Assembly: GCA_007922195.1 (NCBI GenBank)
Contig: ML681997.1
Location: forward strand, 14,643,267 to 14,707,266
Length of the DNA stretch: 64,000 nucleotides
Origin: Podocnemis expansa
Taxonomy: Eukaryota; Chordata; Testudines; Podocnemididae
Direction: 5' to 3'
Position numbers and translations under genes: made by a program. The stretch's first letter is position 1. Each line of letters begins with the position of its first letter. The notes under the pieces are model-generated. The model did not search any database and was not told the origin of the DNA. It was given only the letters and a program-made list of their open reading frames with translations. This document shows, one piece after another, positions 56,900-64,000 of this stretch.

Positions 56900-57545
56900 A
56901 GAAATGTTCAGGCCTAAAGTCTATTGAAACAAATCAAAACAGAAGCCCTTAGTTAGATAAATGGTCAAATTGCCAAGAGCTGGGCTAAAGAAGCCTGATA
57001 TCACAGAAACTGGGGAGAAGTAAACTGCAGCTACAAAAAGAATGGAAAAGTATATGAAAAGGTAGGAGGTGTCAGGAAGACCTAGTGCCAAGAATATAAA
57101 AATTAATGAAATAAACCACAGAATGGCACTTTGATGGATGGAGATGTTTAGTGTAGACCTATCAAAATAATGGGTGGCATCAAAAAAGTGGAATGTGGCC
57201 CAATCAAGGTGAACTCACACCCCAAAAAGGGTTGAGTCAGTAGTTCTGAGAAGGGTATAAAAGTAGGAGCTTGAGAGCCCAGATTTCGTGCAGTCAAGGA
57301 GGGTGACAGAGAGTCCTGCCATCAGTTGAGCTGTTCTATTACACTGAGAACACAAATGCTGCCTGTACATCTTTTGGGATAGAATTCTTGCTATTGTGCT
57401 ACATTGCATTAAAGTCTAGCTCAGTACCTTCGTTTGTACAAGGATCTGTGGTCGTGTTGTTTTCTTCAATCATGAGTGTTACCTCAATTTATCTCTTGCA
57501 CACAGGGTGTGCCTAAGTTCCAAATCACTGAACTAAGTTCTCACT
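56900..57545 (+). repeat. Possible solo LTR with TATA box and polyadenylation-like signal
   Basis: A TATAAAAG box at 57,256-57,263 is followed about 150 bp later by ATTAAA (57,408-57,413) and a GT-rich stretch (GTGGTCGTGTTGTTTTC). That spacing fits an LTR U3-R-U5 layout, and AGTCTAGCTCAGTACC-like sequence follows the signal. No TG/CA ends, TSD or internal viral genes were identified, so an old solo LTR is an inference. Confidence 0.35.
57256..57263 (+). promoter_or_regulatory. TATA-box-like motif
   Basis: TATAAAAG in a GC-flanked setting (GGG before, TAGGAG after), inside the possible solo LTR. No transcript evidence is visible. Confidence 0.4.
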
Positions 57546-57695
57546 AAAGATTTGATCCAAAGGTAACCCAAAGGGTTAACCAAAAGAACCCCCCATCTTA
57601 GGATCACCAGGCTAACAGAGTACCTGCTTAAAGATTAAGGCCAGGCTCTAGATCACTGGGCTAGCGGAGTCCCTGCTTGAAGGTCTAAGCCCCAG
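57519..57695 (+). repeat. Degenerate tandem repeat, about 45-48 bp unit
   Basis: Three diverged units sharing ATCAC(T/C)(G/A)GGCTA and CTGCTT(A/G)AAG: about 57,519-57,565, 57,600-57,645 and 57,648-57,693. It may belong to the preceding LTR-like sequence. Confidence 0.5.
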
Positions 57696-58019
57696 TAATC
57701 CTGAGGGAACATGGATACAGAGACTCATGCATGCAGCCAAACAGATATCTGTGCTGGATGCATAACATCATTAATAAGACTGCCTTCCACGTGGCATAGC
57801 ATATCCAGAAAGCTATGGGTGACTTTAAGCCACTATTATAAATAATATCTGTTGGCTTGTTGGTCTCAATAAACAATCTGTGTCAATAAAGTAGCCATTT
57901 ATTAAAAAATCTGTTACTCATTTATGAACACGTTATAAGTGGAACTTTCCTATAAACCAGTTAGAATGGTTTTATGCTCAAATGACACTGTGCATCTGTA
58001 ATTGCCCTTCTCCAGTATT

Positions 58020-58038
58020 AAAAAAAAAAAAAAAAAAA
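58020..58038. repeat. A-run
   Basis: An almost uninterrupted A tract; could be the tail of an old retrocopy, but no parent sequence was recognised upstream. Confidence 0.6.
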
Positions 58039-58092
58039 TTAAACCCCATCTCCCAAAGCGAAGCAGCTGGATACCCAGGATTCAGTCTATAA

Positions 58093-58593
58093 AGCTATGT
58101 CTACACTTACATTGTTAAATCGATTTAACTTAAATCGATCTAACTGAATTGAAATAAAAATCATTACATTGATTTAAGTTAAATCGATTTAACATGACCC
58201 TACTAGAAACCCAAATCGAAATAGCATATTCATGGACAGGACTTGCTAGTTTGATTCAGGAGAGGGGCACCATGGGAGGTGTGGCAAGATGGCCCCCAAG
58301 AAGAGCCATGCCCCCACCCAATATATAGGAAGATGAAGGTTCCCTGCATGGGAGAAGGGCAAAAAGTGTGAAATCGAAATAACACAGCTACCCTGCCTTA
58401 TTTCAAAATAAAAAATTCAATTTAACCATCATTTCAACATAAAGCGAAGTTTGATTATTTCAAAATGACCATTCCTTATTTTGAAATGACAGAGCTCCTC
58501 ATTTTGAAATAAATAAAGCTAGTGTAGATGTGTTCTACTTCAAATCAAAATAATCATCATTATTTTGATTTGAAGTGTAAGCATAGAGATACC
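58093..58593. mobile_element. MITE, AAATCGATTT-word subfamily, short form (501 bp)
   Basis: Ends (A/G)GCTATGTCTACACTTAC and GTAAGCATAGAGATACC. Flanks ATAA and TTAA, 3 of 4. The left arm has TTAAATCGATTTAA repeated; the right arm has ATTTTGAAAT and ATCAAAATAAT words. The middle carries the shared backbone (GACTTGCTAGTTTGATTC, GGTGTGGCAAGATGGCCCC) but lacks the long GC array of the 6.5 kb relative, so it is an internally deleted form. Confidence 0.88.
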
Positions 58594-59025
58594 TTAAGGG
58601 AGTCACAGCAAAGATTGTTCAGTTACTCTCCCCACATTAAAATATTACCTAAGAACAAACATAATAACCTTTAACTACCAACATGATAAACGTTATCATA
58701 AAACAAACAAACAGATTAATTTAAACAGAACAGTTAAACCCAAGAGTCCTAAAGTTTAAGTGTTCATTCATATCTCAGTTGCAGTCGCTGTTCGAGTCTA
58801 AAGGTGTGAGTTGCAAGAAGCATTAATCCTCTTCTTTGGTTGAACGGGTCTTAGATAGAAATCCATGCAGGCTTTTCTTTCTCTTCTGCAACCAGCATCA
58901 TCTAGTCAGTTTACTGGTTAACCAGTAATCAGTCACATATGAGAAAACTCTGCTGCAAAATTCTTCACAACAGGGAGAAAACATATTGCTTGCTGTTCAC
59001 TCCTGTCTCCGCTTCTCCCAGTCAC
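58594..59025. other. Unassigned non-coding sequence
   Basis: No feature recognised. Confidence 0.4.
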
Positions 59026-59162
59026 ACAAAGAATGTTTACATTACCCAGCATTTTCAAAAAAACTTTTTTCAGGATAAGTATTTTGAAATAATTATCTCA
59101 AAAAATCTTTTTTCCAAAAATGCTATTTCAGGACAACAGTCCATTGTTCCAAGATACTGCAG

Positions 59163-59203
59163 CTTTTTTTTCTTTTTTTCTTTTTCTTTTTTTTCTTTTT
59201 TGA
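59163..59203. repeat. T-rich (TTTTC) low-complexity run
   Basis: Poly-T with interspersed C, inside the foldback MITE. Confidence 0.9.
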
Positions 59204-59269
59204 AAAAGAAAGTCTACACTGGACTTTCTTTTTAGAAAAAAGGCAAGGCAATAGATGAGATAGGGAGGC

Positions 59270-59296
59270 TTGTTTTGTTTTGTTTTGTTTTGTTAA
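59270..59296. repeat. TTTTG microsatellite
   Basis: About five TTTTG units inside the foldback MITE. Confidence 0.95.
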
Positions 59297-59589
59297 ATAA
59301 AAGTCTTTGCTGTGTCCAGGGATGGCTTTTTTCAAAAAAGCTACCTCGAAAAAGGCTTTTTATTTAAAAAAAGCTGGCGGGTTTAGCTTTTTTGAAAAAG
59401 CAGTCTGGTGTAGACTTTCTTTTTCAGAAAAAAATAAAAGCTGCAGTATTTTGGGACAATGAGTGGTCCCTGGACTGTTGTCCCAAAACAGAATTTTTTG
59501 AAAGAAAGTTTTTTTGAGATAATTATTTCAAAATACTTATCCTGAAAAACAGTTTTTTTTTGAAATTGCAGGGAAATGTAGATATAGCC

Positions 59590-60425
59590 ACACTGAACAC
59601 ATGGATTCTTCTCACTGCAATTCTGTGGCTGCTGCTCTCATGGCATCTGACCACAGCAGCAGTAGAAAACCGAGTGGAGTATGCTCAGTGCAAGCACCCA
59701 CTTAATGTCCAGATGTTTCTGGACCTGGGCAGCCAAATCTGCCCTGCAACATAACCCAGCCTTAAGAGATCCCTAAAAGAGACAGCTCCTTTAATTAGGC
59801 ATATGGGTTACACATATCAGGGCTTTGAAAACAAAGCTGTATAAGAAACTTAACAAAACCTTTCCCTCTTAATATTATTGCTGCCTAGGAAGAATGATCA
59901 CTGCAAAAATTTATCCATTTGTTTTTCCTTTTCTGGCTTCAGAGTATGGCTAGAGAGGCTAAGAGCTTGTCAGTTAAGGCCAGATCCCCAAAGAAGCTCA
60001 ACACCACCAAATGTTGAGATCATCTGATGGCTCATGTTAGGCATAGCTGTCGATCTTACAGACTTTTGGCCAGCTCCCCAGCTACAGAAAGTCAGCATTT
60101 ACATGAGCTGAGATTCCAATAGCTGCCTAGTTTTACCAAGAATAAATGTTAATGCATCTGAGACTATCCATGTGATTGGTGTGCACTTAAATCTCTACTA
60201 AAATGATTCTGATGTAGCTACTGTTGCCAGGACAACATTATTTAAAATCCCCAGTGCACAAAATCCATGTAGAACTTACAATTGTTAGTTTAAATTGCTC
60301 TAATTTCCAGAAACTTGTAATCATTGCAGGATATTCTTTAATTTACCAAGTTCATTTAATCTAATTCACAGATTTTTATTACTATTGATATTACAGAGGC
60401 ATCCTATACAAATATAAAGCAAGAG
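59590..60425. other. Unassigned non-coding sequence
   Basis: No feature recognised. The 64-codon frame at 59,560-59,754 starts in the MITE and has no known domain. Confidence 0.4.
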
Positions 60426-60429
60426 AGAA

Positions 60430-60535
60430 CCTCTCTCTTAAAGAGCTTACACCTAAAAAATTAAGTCAGATGCAGTCAGATGAGTGGTTGAAAGTCACAT
60501 TGCAGGCACAAGGCTGGAACCTATTTCTCCTAAGT
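60430..60535 (-). repeat. MIR-like SINE fragment
   Basis: Antisense fragment: AGAGCTTACACCTAAAAAAT, AAGTCACATTGCAGGCAC, GGCTGGAACCTATTTCTCC. Weak match. Confidence 0.4.
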
Positions 60536-60647
60536 CAGTGTTTCTCAGCTACTGATATATGGACCAGCACCTGTTCCTGAGATTTCCCTGACACAGTTTA
60601 GTAAGGCAGCAAGCTGGTTCCTGACATCAAGAGGCTGAAAAACACTG
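60536..60647. mobile_element. Very short hAT MITE, 112 bp
   Basis: Ends CAGTGTTTCTCAGC and GCTGAAAAACACTG are inverted. TCCTAAGT lies on both sides (60,528-60,535 and 60,648-60,655). The last three bases of the right copy overlap the start of the PLE tail pair, so that copy may be partly coincidental. Confidence 0.8.
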
Positions 60648-60652
60648 TCCTA

Positions 60653-60852
60653 AGTTCCAAAGGGGTAGTAGCCTTGTTAGTCTAGTTCAGCAAAACAAAC
60701 AAGGCATCCTGTGGCACTTTTAAAGATTAACAAATTTATTTATCACATGAATTTTAAAGAGTCTGATGAAGTGGGGTTTTCTCCCACAAAACCTCTTGCA
60801 ATAAATAAGCTTGTTAGTCTTTAAGAGTGCCACAGGACTTCTTGTTTGTTTT
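60653..60852. mobile_element. Inverted pair of PLE tails bounded by one 9-bp duplication
   Basis: The left half is a minus-sense tail (AGTTCCAAAGGGGTAG, TTAGTCTAGTTCAGC, GCATCCTGTGGCACTTTT, ACAAATTTATTTATC). The right half is a plus-sense tail (CTGATGAAGTGGGGTTTTC, CTTGTTAGTCTTTAAG, GTGCCACAGGACTTC). ACTGTCCTA occurs at 60,644-60,652 and 60,853-60,861, so the two halves appear to have inserted together. Confidence 0.85.
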
Positions 60853-60861
60853 ACTGTCCTA

Positions 60862-61228
60862 GCTCAACAGGTAATCTACATTTGAGCTGGAAGATGTAGT
60901 TTCTAGCTTGAGTAGATGCAGCACTAACCCTGCTTGCATGCCAGCAAATAGCAATATGTCAGCTGGAACGTGAGCAGCTTCTTGGGCTGGTCCCTCTAAG
61001 TACAGTCCTGCCTGATCACCACCACACACATTTGTACCGCTAGCCCAATCTGCCACACCACCTATTTGTATTGCTAGTTTGAACAGAGATAGCACAGGTA
61101 CCTCTACATGAAGTGGGAATCACCCCATTTGGCACACATGGAGACATACCCATAGCCTACAACCCTATCTACTAGAACATATTACCTTACTGAGAATAGG
61201 CTAAAGGCCTAATCCCACATTGCTATCA
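60862..61228. other. Unassigned non-coding sequence
   Basis: No feature recognised. Confidence 0.4.
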
Positions 61229-61430
61229 GAGAATCATAGAAGATTAGGGTTGTCAGGGATCTCATGAGGTCATTTAGTCCCACCCTCTGCTCAAAGTAGG
61301 ACCAGCACCAACTCAATCATAACAGCCAGGGCTTTGTCAAGCCACACCTTAAAACCCAATAAGGACGGAGATTCCACCACCTCTCTAAGTAGCCCATTTT
61401 TGTGCTGTCTACGAAGGCAAAGCATGGGCC
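61229..61430 (-). mobile_element. CR1 LINE 3' tail
   Basis: Antisense CR1 tail: AGAATCATAGAAGATTAGGG, TCTGCTCAAAGTAGGACC, CAGGGCTTTGTCAAGCCAC, GGAGATTCCACCACCTC. 5' truncated. Confidence 0.92.
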
Positions 61431-63700
61431 TGTGCGAGGTTCCAAAAACATGGTGCCTACAGGCTGAACCTTCCAAGAAAAAGTGCTGTTATTTTTCAGG
61501 GTGAAATTCCCCTTGACACTTAATAATTTATTTATGATCTCTCATTTGCATGGCTTGCCTGAAGGTGGTGGTAGGGGCTAGGGAGCTGCAAGGATCACAG
61601 CTTCAGTTACAGAAAGTCTCATTATTGTTGGAATAGAAATGTCAACTTGAGAATAAGATGACCTTAAATAGAGAATTTTCCATTGCCCAACTTAGCCACA
61701 GCACAGGGGTGGGGGGGAGAGGGTGAGGAGAGGAGATAAGTTAGCTGTCTAAAATCATTTTAAAATGGCGCTATTTGCCTCAGGCAGAAAGAAAAACACT
61801 TGTCTGTATGGTCTCATTTACTGGCAAGAATTTGTTCTTGGACATATTCAGCCCCCAGCCTGGTAATGAGCCCATCTCTGTGTAAACTAGCTCTTTAGTA
61901 TTCACTTTTACTAGACCCCAAAATACTCATGAGCCACTTCTTAAAATATGAAACTACTGACCTTGGATCATGAATGTAACTAAATGTACTACATTAAAAA
62001 AACCCATAGATGAAAACAGCATCTCCAGATTTTAACTTGTATTCTAGCAAAACTGAATTAAATTACTCCTAAAGTTAATTTACAAAACTCTATTTGCAAG
62101 CATAAAAAGCTAATGTAACATCCCAAAAACTGGTATTACATGTCCACATGTCATGTGCTTTGGGAATATCTGATCCAATTCACAGCTCATAAATGCCTAA
62201 TTAAAGCAAGCTAGGTACAGCAGTTTTAATTGGTCCATTGTATCATTTGTTTTACAGTGCTTTTGAACCCTTGTTCAATAGTCACATCTGAAACACCCCC
62301 GTTCACTGGAAGGAAAAAAGAAAGTAAAAGATTCTTAGCAATTTAAAGATAAGTAGGAATTCAATAATTGCTGCATGTACAGCAATGTGTAAATGGCTGG
62401 TTGCTTGTTAACATATAAATCTGGGTTTTAAAACATCACTAATTAGACAGAATTTATTTATTGGTTACATGGACTAACAGTGCTGGAAAAATAGGTAATT
62501 TGCAAGAAAGTCCTGCATAGTTTTAGAGTCAGTCAAAAAGTTTAAACAGCTAAACTGGCAAAACAGAATAGCGCAGTCGGAGTGTCTAATGGAATCCTTT
62601 GTGCCCCCCACCCTGCAATTTTTTAAAAAATTATTATCACTGCTGAGTTTTAGAATACACTACAAAAGTGAAAAAGAAAAGTTTAATAAAGATTTCTTAT
62701 GGTTAAATCAGTTTACATCTAATAATTGATAAAGCAAATTCAATTCCTAATTATTTATGAACCAGCATCAGGGAGTTTATTACTTTGATTACTCACTAAT
62801 CATTTCCCGTAAATGCAGTGACCAAAAAATCCCATATAATCAATAAAGTAGTAAATTCCGGATTTAAATCATGGCACCTTGTATTCTTGAATAAACCTTT
62901 GGGTAATTTACAAAGGCTGTTGAATTTTATAGTAAGTGTTTTTCAAACCAAGCTGGATTCTAAACAATAATGACTTTTTAATGTGGATCTGTGATTACAT
63001 TGTCATAGTGAAATACGACAGTCTTTGACTGCATTCGAAATGAGGCAGAGCCTGAATTACTCCAAAGGCATAGATTACCATAGCCTCAGGTAAAGCAATC
63101 TTCATAAATTAAACTCCAATCTAAAGTGACCTGTCACTATAAACCTGTTGCTACTGCTAGTAACTTAAATTTCAGTGTACAATTTGTAAACATGTTCTTT
63201 TCTTATTGTTCCAATGGGGAATAGTTACTTTGCTAAAGTGCTTTAAAGTGATTAGAGTGGGAAAATAGCATTACACAAATATTTTGTGGGTTTTGTTTCC
63301 ATAATTCTGAAGAGCTGGTGTTTCGGAAAATGCACTTTGTTTTCTGCTATGTTTAACGTCATTAAGATATTTAAAGCTTTCAACTATAGGAGCCTTTGAA
63401 GGGAGACATTCACAGCAAGTGACACCTCCTTGTGGCTACATCTATGGATTGCCTTTCATATGCTCTATCACTCCCTTTGATCAATTACTCACACTGGAAC
63501 CACCCTCTCACTGTCTTCATAGCAGGGTGTTTCCTCCAGCCAAGTCACTCTACTTTTACCCTTCCGGCATATGACAGTCCCCTGAGACTAGCTGTCTGAT
63601 TGGCTTCTCTCAATTCTGTACCACTTTTCAGTGGCTTCTAGGGGAACCCAGGCCTGCCCCCTATTGTGAGTTCCTGCCCACAGACCCTATATTGAGTAGC
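61431..63700. other. AT-rich stretch with no recognised repeat
   Basis: About 2.2 kb free of the repeats common elsewhere in the window. Many TAATTA, TTAATTGG and ATTTAAAT words occur, notably 62,040-62,260 and 62,690-63,110. No exon seen. It could be plain unique sequence or contain conserved non-coding elements; sequence alone cannot decide. Confidence 0.4.
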
Positions 63701-63714
63701 CATGGTCTGATCAG

Positions 63715-63815
63715 CTGCTGCTCCCTGCCTGTCCTCAGATGGGGGCGTGGCCTGCAGTCAGGGGGGCGGGGCCTGGCCAGTGCCCCGGGGCCTTCCTCGG
63801 GGCAGCGACGCTCCT
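63715..63815. other. Short GC-rich patch
   Basis: GGGGGCGTGGCC, GGGGGGCGGGGCC and GCCCCGGGGCC in about 100 bp contain GC-box-like words (GGGGCGGGGC) and several CpGs. It may be an LTR or repeat fragment near the window edge; no gene is attached to it. Confidence 0.4.
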
Positions 63816-64000
63816 GGTGTTCACACCTCATCCCAGAGCCTTAGACAGAAGTAACAGTGACAGCTCTTTCTTTTAGGCAGAACACATTTAACAGATTTTC
63901 CTTGTATAGATTCAGCTATACTTCAGTGAGGTTTAGGGCTGCTATTGTAACCCATGTGCCTAAATAGGTGCAATCTCTTTTAGGGACCCTTATGGCTGGG

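Larger units (their letters stand above)
59030..59589. mobile_element. Foldback MITE, TTTTTGAAAAA-word subfamily
   Basis: Long inverted arms: CAGGATAAGTATTTTGAAAT (about 59,070) against ATTTCAAAATACTTATCCTG (about 59,525-59,545). Other inverted words are AGAAAGTCTACACTGGACTT, AAAAAGCTAC and TTTTGAAAAAG. The right end GTAGATATAGCC carries the shared terminus; the left end is eroded. It contains a T/C-rich run (59,163-59,203) and TTTTG repeats (59,270-59,296). Confidence 0.75.

Noticed and set aside
57256..57413. Active promoter of a protein-coding gene
   Set aside because: No open frame or exon follows; an old LTR explains the TATA and poly(A)-like signals more simply.

Overview
The window is vertebrate nuclear DNA with no recognisable host gene. 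It is AT-rich with GC-rich islands. Its interspersed repeats point to a sauropsid, most likely a turtle; a crocodilian is the main alternative. The pointers are CR1 LINE tails ending in TCTATGA-type repeats, antisense MIR SINEs, many hAT MITEs with 8-bp target-site duplications (TSDs), a Penelope-like element (PLE) with RT and GIY-YIG remnants, its dispersed tails (GGAGTCCTGTGGCAC / GACTAACAAATTT), and MITEs ending in GGCTATGTCTACAC. I found no exon, tRNA, rRNA or CRISPR, so this is an intergenic region or a large intron.

Layout. 0-6.5 kb: three hAT elements (619-871; 1,098-2,912; 4,659-5,275) in unassigned sequence. 6.5-9.2 kb: two MITEs with palindromic words, one carrying about 1 kb of GC-rich minisatellite. 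10.8-14.7 kb: a palindromic MITE split by a CR1 tail, then a long dead CR1 split by a PLE tail that is itself split by a MITE. 16.4-21.4 kb: a CR1-type LINE tail, a GC-rich repeat, an inverted pair of PLE tails holding a small hAT, and a 1.8 kb PLE fused to a MITE. 23-26 kb: microsatellite, MIRs, small palindromic MITEs, and a MITE with TTAA-rich words. 26.5-30.3 kb: antisense CR1 carrying a PLE tail that carries a 2.35 kb hAT, plus a second hAT. 31-36 kb: three further MITEs, one with perfect hairpins. 38-39.3 kb: a hAT split by a MITE, then another hAT. 39.4-43.8 kb: a complete but dead Ty3/Gypsy-type LTR element whose integrase lies upstream of its RT. 47.6-53.7 kb: MIRs, a hAT, a PLE tail, a 1.1 kb MITE and a CR1 tail. 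56-61.5 kb: a hAT, a possible solo LTR, two MITEs, a tiny hAT, an inverted PLE-tail pair and a CR1 tail. 61.5-63.7 kb: AT-rich sequence with no recognised repeat.

The repeats form layered insertions whose relative order can be read from their TSDs. The most notable unexplained pattern is a MITE superfamily with one shared terminus and partly shared backbone, in which each subfamily is packed with its own palindromic word, usually centred on TCGA. All coding remnants belong to transposons and are broken by stops or frameshifts. Family names come from recognition without database search; boundaries without a stated TSD are approximate.
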